A stretch of DNA of 64,000 nt from Phycisphaerales bacterium (lineage in GTDB: Bacteria; Planctomycetota; Phycisphaerae; Phycisphaerales; UBA1924). Under the pieces are notes generated by a model, which ran no database searches, was not told the origin of the DNA, and saw only the letters and a program-made list of their open reading frames with translations. The stretch covers positions 1 to 64,000 of the forward strand of contig JADLCX010000074.1 in assembly GCA_020846975.1 (NCBI GenBank), written 5' to 3'. Made by a program: the position numbers and the translations under genes. Numbering within the stretch: position 1 is the stretch's first letter; the number at the start of each line of letters is the position of its first letter. Shown here one piece after another: positions 34,987 to 43,782 of the stretch.

Positions 34987-35031
34987 TGTATCGAAGATCG
35001 TCGATACAACTCGCCCAGCCGGGTCTATAGT
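34987..35031 (+). promoter_or_regulatory. Promoter with overlapping palindromic operator upstream of the GT2 gene
   Basis: The perfect 8-bp inverted repeat TGTATCGA-N6-TCGATACA (34987-35008) overlaps a -35-like GATACA (35003-35008). A 17-bp spacer leads to TATAGT (35026-35031). GAGGG then lies 8 nt before ATG 35068. A dimeric regulator bound at the palindrome would cover the -35. Confidence 0.5.
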
Positions 35032-35067
35032 GGGCCGACCTTCCCGGACCGAACGAGGGCCTGATCG

Positions 35068-35838
35068 ATGCGGACACTGATCGCCATTCCGGTTTACAAC
35101 GAGGAGCGGTATGTCCGCGGCGTGCTGTCGCACGTGCTGGAGTACGCCGAGGCCGGCGATGTGCTGGTGATCGACGATGGATCCACCGACAGGACCGCCG
35201 AGCTGGTCTCGAAGTTCCCGGTGGATGTGCTGCGGCACGCGGCCAACCGCGGGTACGGCCGATCGATGCGCGACGCGTTCAACTGGGCCATCGTGCACCG
35301 CTTCGACTGGGTGATCACGATGGACTGCGACGAGCAGCACGAGCCAGCCGCGCTGCCGATGTTCCGGCGCGAGTCGGCGCGGATCGGGGACGACGCCGCG
35401 GATGTGGTCAGCGGGTCGAGGTACCTGGATTCATCGAGCCAGACCGAGGGGAGCCCGCCGCCGGACCGGCGGAGCATCAACCGGGTGATGACGGAAGAGA
35501 TCAACCAGCGGCTCGGTCTCAGCCTGACGGACTCGTTCTGCGGGTTCAAGTCGTACCGGGTTGATGCGCTGCGGCGGTTGCGTCTCGACGAGGACGGGTA
35601 CGCGTTCCCCATGCAGTTCTGGGTGCAGGCGGTGGCGCACGGGCTGCGCGTGCGCGAGGTTCCGGTGAGACTGATCTACAACGATCCGAACCGGACCTTT
35701 GGCGGACCGCTCGACGACCCGACGATCCGGCTGAGACACTACCGGCGGGTGCTCCGGTGTGAACTCGCGCGGTGCGCGGAGCGGTTGCCGAAGTCTGCGC
35801 TGCGGCAACTCGAAGGGACCAGGTGCTGCGAGGAGTGA
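35068..35838 (+). CDS. Family 2 glycosyltransferase (dolichol-phosphate mannosyltransferase-like)
   Basis: 256 residues from ATG 35068, with GAGGG upstream. The GT2 core is clear: 'TLIAIPVYNEERYV', 'VLVIDDGSTDRTAEL', 'NRGYGRSMRDAF' and the metal-binding 'TMDCDEQHEP'. A later 'VSGSRY' and 'SFCGFKSYR' resemble DPM1-type enzymes that transfer sugar from a nucleotide to a lipid phosphate. There is no membrane anchor. The next gene starts 56 bp downstream on the same strand. The likely product is a membrane lipid-linked sugar or a polymer precursor; exact donor and acceptor unknown. Confidence 0.85.
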   Translation: MRTLIAIPVYNEERYVRGVLSHVLEYAEAGDVLVIDDGSTDRTAELVSKFPVDVLRHAANRGYGRSMRDAFNWAIVHRFDWVITMDCDEQHEPAALPMFRRESARIGDDAADVVSGSRYLDSSSQTEGSPPPDRRSINRVMTEEINQRLGLSLTDSFCGFKSYRVDALRRLRLDEDGYAFPMQFWVQAVAHGLRVREVPVRLIYNDPNRTFGGPLDDPTIRLRHYRRVLRCELARCAERLPKSALRQLEGTRCCEE

Positions 35839-35893
35839 TCGCGGCTTGGCGCGGCGCGTGGGAGGTTGTGGAACGCGAGTGAGAACATCGGCG

Positions 35894-37291
35894 ATGGATG
35901 GATCCTGCGACCCAACGCGCTGCCCGGAACCCCGCGTGAGCGCGTGGCCGGAGATGGCGGTCTGGCCGCGGATCGGGGTTCATCGCGAGCCCGATGCGAT
36001 GGCGCGGAGATTCAGACGCGAACTGGGCCTGCCGGAGGATCGGCCGATCGTGATGACCGGGCACCAGGCCCAGGTATGGCATCCGGGAATCCTCGCCAAG
36101 TACCTCGCGGCGGATGTGTTCGCCGAACGCCAGGGCGCGGCGCGGGCATGGGTGTGGGTGGATCAGGATGTCAACGCGCCGGCCCGCGTGCGGTTTCCCG
36201 TGCGTGCGCGCGATCGTTCGGGCGAGGAATCGCTCGAAGTTCGCACCTGGCTGGCCGGCGGGAGCGATGGCGCGGGCGAGGTGCCGACGGCGAGGATGCC
36301 GGCGTTCAGTCCGAGTGGGCTGCCGTCGCCGGATGAAGGCGAGGCGTTCGCCGCGCCGGGCGTGCGGTCGGGGCTTGCGGCAATCAGGGAGGCCATGCTG
36401 CGACACACCGGGGCGGAGTCGGCCGCGGCGCAGGTGGCGGGCGCGATGCATGGATTGGTCAACCCGCTCGTGCGCGAGCCGGGCGTGAACGTGATGTCGC
36501 TGCGGATCTCGATGACGTCGCTCTTCGCCGAGATTGTTGCGAAGCTGCGTGACGATCCCGCGAGATGCGTCGAGGCGTATCGGGCCGCGCTCGCGGCCCA
36601 TCCGCGTGAACGAGTCGCCAACCTGGGGCCGGGAGAACTGCCGCTGTGGTTGATCCGACCCGGGATGGGCTCGTCGCGGCGGCGCGTGACGATCGAGGAT
36701 CTGCGCGGCGGGACCACGCCGGTGGAACAGCTCGCGCCGAGAGCCCTGCTGATGACCGGGCTGCTGCGTCTGGGTGCGTGTGATCTATTCATACACGGCA
36801 CGGGCGGCGGCGGTGGAGTCGGCGGCCATGAGGGCTACGACCGAATCACGGACCAATGGCTGCGGGATTGGCTGGGTGTGGACCTCGCGCCGATCGCGGT
36901 GGTGACGGCGACGATGCACCTGCGGATCGGCCATGCGGGGCCGAGCGCGAGTGAACTTCGCCGGCGGCAATGGCTGTCGCACCGGGCCCGGCACGACCCG
37001 GCCGCCCTGAACGACACCTCGGCCGCGGCGAGGAAGAGCGAGCTCGTGGCCCGAGTGCGCGCGGCCAAGCGGCTCGGGCAGGCCGGCGGCGCGGTGGCGG
37101 CGTATCGCGATATGCACGGGTTCCTGGAGGAGGTTCGGTCGCGACACGCGGCGGAGTTGCGCGCGATCGATGCGGAGGCGGCGCACGCGGCCGCGCACGT
37201 TCGTGACGCGGAGATCGCGACGGACCGAACATGGGCGTTCCCGCTTTACGAGCCGGACCAGCTCGAGTCGCTGCGCCGGTCGATTCAGTGA
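35894..37291 (+). CDS. Conserved hypothetical protein, possibly distantly BshC-like
   Basis: 465 residues if started at ATG 35894; another ATG at 35954 is also possible. The early segment 'RPIVMTGHQAQVWHPGILAK', followed by a stretch with 'AWVWVDQD', recalls the 'VVTGQQAG' and 'ASEDHD' pattern of BshC (bacillithiol synthase), but the match is weak. A Gly-rich loop 'LFIHGTGGGGGVGGHEGYDR' lies near residue 345 and a helical region ends the protein. No signal peptide. It follows the glycosyltransferase by 56 bp and overlaps the end of convergent murJ by 7 bp. Confidence 0.55.
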   Translation: MDGSCDPTRCPEPRVSAWPEMAVWPRIGVHREPDAMARRFRRELGLPEDRPIVMTGHQAQVWHPGILAKYLAADVFAERQGAARAWVWVDQDVNAPARVRFPVRARDRSGEESLEVRTWLAGGSDGAGEVPTARMPAFSPSGLPSPDEGEAFAAPGVRSGLAAIREAMLRHTGAESAAAQVAGAMHGLVNPLVREPGVNVMSLRISMTSLFAEIVAKLRDDPARCVEAYRAALAAHPRERVANLGPGELPLWLIRPGMGSSRRRVTIEDLRGGTTPVEQLAPRALLMTGLLRLGACDLFIHGTGGGGGVGGHEGYDRITDQWLRDWLGVDLAPIAVVTATMHLRIGHAGPSASELRRRQWLSHRARHDPAALNDTSAAARKSELVARVRAAKRLGQAGGAVAAYRDMHGFLEEVRSRHAAELRAIDAEAAHAAAHVRDAEIATDRTWAFPLYEPDQLESLRRSIQ

Positions 37292-38946
37292 TCGGCCCCG
37301 CGGAAGAGCAGCCAGCCAAGCTCGCGGACCCTGAGCGCACGGCAAGCGGCGATATAGACCACGATGCCGGTGATCGACATGGCCGCGAGCGAAGCGAGCT
37401 GGCCGTCCCACCGGTCGGTTTGCGGCGTGGCGAGCAAGCGTCCGACGCCCCAGACGGCAAGGAACATGATGACGGACGCGGCGACGATTCGCGAGCACGC
37501 TCGCATCATCTCCTGGTCGGCCAGCCGTCCGCCGCCGAATCGGGAGCGTGCGATCAGCCAGAGCGCGAAACACTGCACGACGGCCGCGGCGCTGGTGGCC
37601 CAGGCCATGCCGGCATCGTGCAGCGGCCAGATGAGCGTGAGGTTGAGTGTGAGGTTGAGGATCATGCAGGCGATCGAGACCTTCATGGGGGTGTGGGTGT
37701 CGCCGCGGGCGTAGAACGCGCGGGTGAGCACGTGGTTGAAGGAGTAGGCCCATACGCCGGGGGCGAAGCCGAGCAGGATCGCGGCCGAGCGTTCGATGCC
37801 CTCGCGAGAGAAGGCGTTGGCTCCCGAACCGAACAAGATCGCGGGCAGATTGTGACGCACCAGCACGAGGCCGAGCGTGGCGGGAAGGCCGATGAAGAGG
37901 CTGAGTCTCAGGCCGCGGCGGAGGGTGTCGGTGAAGCGGGGGTTGTCGTCGGCGTGGCGGGCGAGCAGCGGGAAGGCGGCGGAGGCGACCGCGATTCCGA
38001 ACACGCCGAGCGGAAACTGGTAGAGCCGGCTGGTAAGGGCGATGATGCCGTTGGAGGCGTCGTCGAGGGGGAACGCGATCCCCTTGCTCCGGGTCTCGAA
38101 CCAGATCGGGAACGTCGCGATGAGCGTGTCGAGGAACGTGTTGAGTTGGAGCGTGCCGAGACCGATCGCGACGGGCACGAACTTGCGCATCATGACCTTG
38201 GCGCGCTCGCGGACGGGCGACCAGTGACTGGACCACAGCACCTGCCCCCGCACGAGGCGAACGAACCACCAGAGTTGCGTCGCGCCCGAGAACACAGTGA
38301 CCGCTCCGAGCAGGAACGCGATTCGCGTGTCGCCGCTCCAGCCCGTGAAGAGGGCGTAGAGACCGATGCCGATGATGAACGCGTTGAGGATCAGGGGGCC
38401 GGACGCCGCGGCGGCGTACCGGCCATGGACCTGCAACATTCCGGCGAGGATCGCGACCATGCAGATCAGCGGCATGAACGGGAGCATGGTCATGACCAAC
38501 TGCAGGAGCAGGCGGCGCTCGTCGGTGTGGGTTCCGAGGACCAGGAACAGCAGCAGGGCCAGTTCGGTGACGAGCGTGAGCGCGGTCGTCACCGCCGCGA
38601 GCAGGGCCATGGTCAGGCTGGCCAACTGGCCGGCGAGGGCGGGATCGGCCTTTCGCGCCTGCGTGTACTGGGGGATGAACGCCGCGGAGAGCGCGCCCTC
38701 GCCGAAGAGCCGCCTGAACATGTTGGGCACCGCGAAGGCGGCTTGAAAAGCGGAGTTGAGCGCGGAGTCACCGAAGATACGGCCGACCAGCACATCGCGG
38801 GCCAGCCCGCCGATGCGCGACGCGAGCGTCATCAACGAGGTCGATCGGACGGCCGAAGCCAGCGAGGGGTGGGCGTCGGGGTTGCGTCCGGCCGGACCGT
38901 TCGCCGGGCCGGGGTCGATCGCACTGGCTGTCGGTCCTTCGTTCAC
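37285..38946 (-). CDS. murJ: Lipid II flippase MurJ
   Basis: 553 residues from a GTG at 38946. TACTCT lies 5 nt upstream and there is no Shine-Dalgarno, so the mRNA may be leaderless. MurJ flips lipid-linked peptidoglycan precursor across the inner membrane. It has the MviN/MurJ features 'ASRIGGLARDVLVGRIFGDS', 'AFAVPNMFRRLFGEGALSAA' and about 14 hydrophobic segments. The conserved 'SRLYQFPLGVFGIAVASAAF' and 'RAFYARGDTHTPMKVS' are present. It lies 67 bp downstream of the antiporter gene at the end of the long minus-strand block. Confidence 0.95.
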   Translation of the reverse strand: MNEGPTASAIDPGPANGPAGRNPDAHPSLASAVRSTSLMTLASRIGGLARDVLVGRIFGDSALNSAFQAAFAVPNMFRRLFGEGALSAAFIPQYTQARKADPALAGQLASLTMALLAAVTTALTLVTELALLLFLVLGTHTDERRLLLQLVMTMLPFMPLICMVAILAGMLQVHGRYAAAASGPLILNAFIIGIGLYALFTGWSGDTRIAFLLGAVTVFSGATQLWWFVRLVRGQVLWSSHWSPVRERAKVMMRKFVPVAIGLGTLQLNTFLDTLIATFPIWFETRSKGIAFPLDDASNGIIALTSRLYQFPLGVFGIAVASAAFPLLARHADDNPRFTDTLRRGLRLSLFIGLPATLGLVLVRHNLPAILFGSGANAFSREGIERSAAILLGFAPGVWAYSFNHVLTRAFYARGDTHTPMKVSIACMILNLTLNLTLIWPLHDAGMAWATSAAAVVQCFALWLIARSRFGGGRLADQEMMRACSRIVAASVIMFLAVWGVGRLLATPQTDRWDGQLASLAAMSITGIVVYIAACRALRVRELGWLLFRGADH

Positions 38947-39013
38947 GGGCCAGAGTATCGGCCCGACGGTTTCGAGGCCGAGAGTCGGAGCGTTCGAGGG
39001 GCGGCCGACGAAC

Positions 39014-40717
39014 TCAGCGGATGAACACCGCCCAGGTGGTGACGAGAAGCGGGAGCAGGATGAGCATGGCCCACCCGAGGTAGCCGAAGAACGAAGGGGT
39101 GCGAACGCCGAGCCCGGAACCCTGCGCCCGCGCTGATTCGACGATCGACTTGACCATGAAGTTGGGACCGTTGCCGATGTAGGTCATGGCCCCGAAGAAG
39201 ACCGCCCCCAGGGAGATGGCCTCGAGCAGTCTGAGGCCGTTGAAGTGGATGATCTCCGCGGGCGCATCGCCGCGAGGATGGACCACGTCGAACGTGCTGA
39301 CGATGAACTCGGAGACTCCCGCCGGCGTCAGCGGCAAGTGCAGGACGCCGAACGCAACCTGCAGAAAGCTCAGGTATGTCGGGGCGTTGTCGAGCACGCC
39401 CGAGAGCCCGCCGGTTCCGAAATAGAACTGTGTGGGGCTCTCAAGCCCGAGGCCGGCGGCGTGGGCCGCGAGGTATTCGAGCGCGGGCGCCATCGTCAGG
39501 AAGATCCCGACAAAGAGAAACCCAACTTCCTTTACTGGCGCGAACGTGAACTGGTTGGCGTGGTGGATCGAGGGCCGAGCCGTGAAGTAGGCCGCGGCCG
39601 CCACGACGATTTGAAAGGTCGCACCGATCGGGAACCCCTCGAATCCCGCGTGCCGCTTGAGCAGGGGATCGATGAACACCCCCGCGACCAGCAGGGCCAG
39701 GAAGCCGAGTGTGCCGAACCCGGCGATGATCGGTCGGTGCTCGTGCGGGTCGTGCTCACCGAGTTCGAGTTCCGGCGCGGGCGGGATCCGTGAATCGACC
39801 ACGAAGAAGATCGCCAGCAGAGACCCGTTCAGCGCCACCCACATCGGCCAGAGATGCGTGAGCGTCCAGAAGAACGGCACGCCCTTGAGGTAGCCCAGGT
39901 AGAGCGGCGGGTCGCCGATGGGCGTCAGACTGCCGGCGCAGTTCGAGACGATGAAGATGAAGAAGACGACGTGGAGGGGGCGGAGCCGGCCGCGGTTCAT
40001 CCGCATGAACGGGCGGATGAGCAGCACGCTTGCGCCCGTGGTCCCGACGATGTTGGCGAGCACGGCCCCGAGCGCGAGCAAGGCCGTATTGGTAAGAGCC
40101 CGGCCGCGAACGCGGACATCGACGAGAATCCCGCCCGAGGCGACATACAGCCCCCCCACCAGCGCGATGAACGCGTAGTACTCCAGCCCGGCGTGCAGCA
40201 TGATGTGTCGGCCGTGGGCGCCGTACGCAACGGCGCAATAGACCAGGACCATCGCGCCGAACAGAAACGCAAAGTCGGGGAAGTGGTGATGCCAGAACCG
40301 CTCGCTGATGAAGGGCATGACGGCGATGCTGAGGAGCAGCAGGCCGAAGGGAACGCACAACCAGAGCGGGACCGCCTGGCCGTGGGCGGCGGCCGGATCG
40401 GTCTGGGGTGTCACCGTGTCGTCCGAGGACTCGTGCAACTCGGCGATCGCGCGAACCTCCCGAGGGTCTTCGAGGTTGACGACCGGCGAGAGTTCGAGGG
40501 TCTGCTGGGAATCAGTTCTGAGCACGCGGGACCCGTCGGATCGCGTCTGGACCACCAGCGCGGGCTGGGCCTCGCCGGGCGAACCGTGGTCAATGACGGC
40601 GGGCGTCGCCGGCATGACCACCGTCAGAAGGAACCCGACCGCCGCGCCGACCAGCGCGCTGACGATCCAGCAGCGTGGGCCATGAAATCCTCGGCTGGAG
40701 TCGTGCTCGTTGCCCAT
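39014..40717 (-). CDS. Sodium/proton antiporter-like membrane protein (ion transporter superfamily)
   Basis: 567 residues from ATG 40717, with AGGA at 6 nt. After an N-terminal hydrophobic segment and an extracytoplasmic stretch of about 80 residues ('LVVQTRSDGSRVLRTDSQQ'), there are about 10-12 membrane helices. 'SNCAGSLTPIGDPPLYLGYL' and 'GGLSGVLDNAPTYLSFLQ' fit the two re-entrant loop repeats of the NhaD/ArsB/CitM superfamily. The ion is uncertain; Na+/H+ exchange is most likely. It lies between the VanZ-like gene and murJ on the same strand. Confidence 0.8.
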   Translation of the reverse strand: MGNEHDSSRGFHGPRCWIVSALVGAAVGFLLTVVMPATPAVIDHGSPGEAQPALVVQTRSDGSRVLRTDSQQTLELSPVVNLEDPREVRAIAELHESSDDTVTPQTDPAAAHGQAVPLWLCVPFGLLLLSIAVMPFISERFWHHHFPDFAFLFGAMVLVYCAVAYGAHGRHIMLHAGLEYYAFIALVGGLYVASGGILVDVRVRGRALTNTALLALGAVLANIVGTTGASVLLIRPFMRMNRGRLRPLHVVFFIFIVSNCAGSLTPIGDPPLYLGYLKGVPFFWTLTHLWPMWVALNGSLLAIFFVVDSRIPPAPELELGEHDPHEHRPIIAGFGTLGFLALLVAGVFIDPLLKRHAGFEGFPIGATFQIVVAAAAYFTARPSIHHANQFTFAPVKEVGFLFVGIFLTMAPALEYLAAHAAGLGLESPTQFYFGTGGLSGVLDNAPTYLSFLQVAFGVLHLPLTPAGVSEFIVSTFDVVHPRGDAPAEIIHFNGLRLLEAISLGAVFFGAMTYIGNGPNFMVKSIVESARAQGSGLGVRTPSFFGYLGWAMLILLPLLVTTWAVFIR

Positions 40718-40793
40718 GCGTGTTCCTGGTGCTCGAACGCGGAGGGTAGGTCCACGGGTTTGGTCGTGTTCCATTCCATCGAACGGCCCCGCA

Positions 40794-41189
40794 TCAGCGC
40801 GCGCGACGCCATCGACGGGCGAGCGATGTCCAGGCCATCGCGGCCAGCGTCCCCAACGTCACGCCGCCGATGTTGGCCGCGAGATCATCCCACGCCGCGT
40901 GCCGGCCCACAAACGCGGGGAGTTGCAGGGCCTCATCGATCGCGGCGTACGCGGTCCCGATCAGCCAGACCCGCGCGAAGGTGCGGGCCGAACCCATGCG
41001 TCCGAGCAACTCGGACGCGTGCAGCAGGACCGTCCAGGCGCCGAAGACTGCAAAGTGCGCGAGCAGGTCGGGGCGCTCGATACCCCGGACGTTCAGTTCC
41101 AATCGCGGCCAATGGGTCGCGACGAACACGGCCAGGGCATAGGCGGCAAAGGCCGCGCGGCGCCAGCCAATGGAGACGCGGACGATCAC
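40794..41189 (-). CDS. Small VanZ-like membrane protein
   Basis: 131 residues from a GTG at 41189 that overlaps the TGA of the upstream parA-like gene (GTGA), a sign of coupled translation. Three to four membrane helices are visible, with the VanZ motifs 'RPDLLAHFAVFGAWTVLL' and 'AIDEALQLPAFVGRHAAWDDL' followed by 'AANIGG'. VanZ proteins confer low-level teicoplanin resistance in enterococci, but the family is common in polysaccharide loci with unknown roles. The start was set by the GTGA overlap; a much longer upstream frame lies inside the parA-like gene and is rejected. Confidence 0.82.
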   Translation of the reverse strand: MIVRVSIGWRRAAFAAYALAVFVATHWPRLELNVRGIERPDLLAHFAVFGAWTVLLHASELLGRMGSARTFARVWLIGTAYAAIDEALQLPAFVGRHAAWDDLAANIGGVTLGTLAAMAWTSLARRWRRAR

Positions 41190-42238
41190 GCCGCGGGCTC
41201 GGTCGCCTTGGCTGCGCGGCCGCGAACCACGGGCTTGGGCGCGACGGGCGCGGGAGCCCGCTCGGGCTCCGGCGCCGGAGCGTGTGTGGCGGCGGGGGCG
41301 GTCATGGCCGGGGCCGGCGCCTCGGCTTTTCGGTTCATCAGTTCGTCCCACTCGGCCACCACGCGCTCGCCCAGGGCGCGATAATCGAGCGCGCCGGGAC
41401 AGAAGGGCGCGTAATCGAAGATCGTCTGGCCGAAACTCGGGCACTCGGCGAGCTTGATGTTCCGTCGGATCGCGGGCGTGAGCACGCGCGCCGACTTCCA
41501 CGGCACATCCTGGCCGCCGGCGCGGGCCTGATCGAAGAAGTCGACCAGGTCCTGCACGACCTCCCTGGAGTGCCTGCTGGATGTGTCCTGCATGCAGATC
41601 ACGACACCCGTGACACGCAGGCGGGGATTGACCGTCTTGGCGACGAGCGCCACGGTCTCCAGAAGTTTGCTCACACCCTGCAGCGCGAGGAAGTGCGACT
41701 GCATGGGGATGAACACCTCGCGGGCGGCCGCCAGGCCGTTGAGCGTCAGCACGCCCAGCGAGGGCGGGCAGTCGAAGAACACGAACTCGAAGCCTGTTCC
41801 GCCCTCGATCGGGCTGGATGCGAGTTTTTCGAGCGCGGCCCGAAGCCGCGTGGTGCGCTGCGCCGGATCGACCGCCGCCAACTCGGTCTCGAGCGCTGCG
41901 AGGTCGGTCTCCGCCGGCAACAGCCAGAGGTTGTCCCGCACTTTGCGCAAGGCCGACTCGGCCGGGAACGCAGGATCGAGCAGAACATCGTAAACGCTGG
42001 GACGGGGAGTCTCGGACTCGCCGCCGGCCGGCTCGACCCCCAGGTGCAGCGTGGCGTGGGCCTGCGGGTCGAGATCAACCAGCAGCACGCGCCGACCGAG
42101 CTGCGCGATCGCCGCCGCAAGGTTGACGGTGGTGGTGGTCTTGCCGACTCCGCCCTTCTGGTTCATCAGGGCGATGGTGCGGGACTGGGGTGGTACGGCG
42201 GCTTTGGCGCCGGTCTTGGATCGTGCCGGGGAACTCAT
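41186..42238 (-). CDS. ParA/Soj-family ATPase
   Basis: 350 residues from ATG 42238. TATACT lies 7 nt upstream, with no Shine-Dalgarno. It has the deviant Walker A 'NQKGGVGKTTTTVNLAAAI' (KGGVGKTT at 28-35), 'LLVDLDPQAHATLHLG' and the Walker B 'FVFFDCPPSLG'. ParA proteins segregate DNA or position large complexes. No parB or parS sites were seen beside it. Its place between a WecA-like transferase and a VanZ-like gene hints at cell-surface positioning or simple genomic placement. The C-terminal 50 residues are Pro/Ala-rich and absent from typical Soj proteins. Confidence 0.92.
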   Translation of the reverse strand: MSSPARSKTGAKAAVPPQSRTIALMNQKGGVGKTTTTVNLAAAIAQLGRRVLLVDLDPQAHATLHLGVEPAGGESETPRPSVYDVLLDPAFPAESALRKVRDNLWLLPAETDLAALETELAAVDPAQRTTRLRAALEKLASSPIEGGTGFEFVFFDCPPSLGVLTLNGLAAAREVFIPMQSHFLALQGVSKLLETVALVAKTVNPRLRVTGVVICMQDTSSRHSREVVQDLVDFFDQARAGGQDVPWKSARVLTPAIRRNIKLAECPSFGQTIFDYAPFCPGALDYRALGERVVAEWDELMNRKAEAPAPAMTAPAATHAPAPEPERAPAPVAPKPVVRGRAAKATEPAA

Positions 42239-42276
42239 CGGCAGGAGTATACCGGTGCCGGTGCGGATGCCGAGTT

Positions 42277-43782
42277 TCAGGCCTTGTGCTCGGCCGCGGG
42301 CGCTTCGGTGGCGGTCATGGAGGCCGGCTGGGTGGAACGCGGGGCGTGGCCGCCGTTGGCTGGCGGGCCGATCTTCGACGGTGGGCCGACCGAACCGCCT
42401 CGCTCGATCTTGCCCTTGCCCGAGGCGGCGAGGTCTTCGGCCTGCTTCTCGTGGTGGGCGCGACGGGCGACCTTCAGGCTGGTCACCCCGATGAACGCCG
42501 CACAGACCAGCGTGAGCGCGTAGGTTACTCGACCCTTGCCCGTCGAGAGGGCGATGCCAAGGGCTGCGAAACCGGCGCCGATGGCGTAGAGGGCGAACAC
42601 CGCCCCCTTGACTCCCAGGGCCCGCTTGAGCATGTGGTGCAGGTGCTGGTCGTCGGCGTCGGAGATGCGCTTGCCGCTGATCTTGCGCCGGACGATCGCC
42701 AGCGTGGTATCGATGATCGGGATCGCGTAGATGATCACGCCCGCGAGCACCAGGTGCGTCTTGCCCGTATCCCCGAGCGTCAGCACGAGGAGGATCGTGA
42801 CGTATCCGAGCATGAGCGAACCCGCATCGCCCAGGAAGATCGTCGCCGGATTGAAGTTGTGGGGCAGGAAGCCCAGGCAGCCTCCGAGCAGGGCCAGGCA
42901 GATCACCACGCGGAGCGCGTCCAGCGGCCCGTCATCGCGCGAAGCCAGCGTAAGGGCCACAAACAGAAGACCGGCGGCGGCGATGGCCGTCACGCCGCTC
43001 AGCAGCCCATCAAGTCCGTCGATCAGGTTCGAGGCGTTGCACGCGCCGAGCACGAACATCGCGATGATCGCGGTTCCAACCCAATAGACCACATCGACGG
43101 GGATCGACGTGCCGCCCGGAAGCGGGATATGGAACAGGATCGTCGGCGCGTCGTTGACGATTGTCGTGCCGATACCAAGACTCGACGCGATCGGGATGAG
43201 CAGGCCCGCGGCCACCTTGGTCCCGACCGACTGCGTGGCCAGCGCTGCGGCGGCAAAGAGCTGGCCCGCGATCTTGGCGCGGGGGTCGATGCCGCGAACA
43301 TCGTCGTAGAGCCCGCAGAACATGATGACGGTCATGCCCAGGAGCACCGCCACCACCGCGTCGAGCGGGAGCTCACCGTGGCCGCGGGTCGAGGGGTGAA
43401 GGGTGAGCAGCCCGTGGAACGGGTGCATCATCGCAAAGAAGATGCCCGCGACAATGCCGAGGTAGACGGCCACGCCGCCGAGATAGGCCACGGGGAGCCT
43501 GTGGATCTTGCGTGCGACGCTCGGACGATCCACCACGCCGTTGGCGATGGCGATGCGGCGCATGATCGGCGTGGCGATGAGCGCGACAAGGAAGGCCGCG
43601 ACGAACACGCCCATGTAGTTGTGGAAGATGTCGAGCCTGCCGAGCGCCGAGGCCGGGGACTTCTGACCGGCCATCGCCTCCAACTGACGCTGGATGGCCT
43701 CCGTCTGCTTCGCCAGTTCGGCGAGTCTCGCGGCCGCCTGGCCGTCGCCCAGCACGGTGGGATTGGCGAACAGAGGGGTCAT
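42277..43782 (-). CDS. WecA/TagO-type undecaprenyl-phosphate sugar-1-phosphate transferase
   Basis: 501 residues from ATG 43782, whose ATGA overlaps the stop of the epimerase gene. About 11 membrane helices. Motifs of the MraY/WecA family are 'FCGLYDDVRGIDPRAKIAGQ', 'NASNLIDGLDGLLSG', 'NPATIFLGDAGSLMLG' and the late 'DADDQHLHHML'. It would transfer a sugar phosphate from a nucleotide sugar to undecaprenyl phosphate, starting a surface polymer. It has an extra N-terminal 45 residues with a short coiled coil (LAELAKQTEAIQRQLEAM) and an Ala/Lys-rich tail. Confidence 0.92.
   Translation of the reverse strand: MTPLFANPTVLGDGQAAARLAELAKQTEAIQRQLEAMAGQKSPASALGRLDIFHNYMGVFVAAFLVALIATPIMRRIAIANGVVDRPSVARKIHRLPVAYLGGVAVYLGIVAGIFFAMMHPFHGLLTLHPSTRGHGELPLDAVVAVLLGMTVIMFCGLYDDVRGIDPRAKIAGQLFAAAALATQSVGTKVAAGLLIPIASSLGIGTTIVNDAPTILFHIPLPGGTSIPVDVVYWVGTAIIAMFVLGACNASNLIDGLDGLLSGVTAIAAAGLLFVALTLASRDDGPLDALRVVICLALLGGCLGFLPHNFNPATIFLGDAGSLMLGYVTILLVLTLGDTGKTHLVLAGVIIYAIPIIDTTLAIVRRKISGKRISDADDQHLHHMLKRALGVKGAVFALYAIGAGFAALGIALSTGKGRVTYALTLVCAAFIGVTSLKVARRAHHEKQAEDLAASGKGKIERGGSVGPPSKIGPPANGGHAPRSTQPASMTATEAPAAEHKA

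Noticed and set aside
35894..37291. Naming the 465-residue protein as BshC (bacillithiol synthase)
   Set aside because: Only one loop resembles BshC and the rest could not be aligned by eye; no other bacillithiol genes are present.
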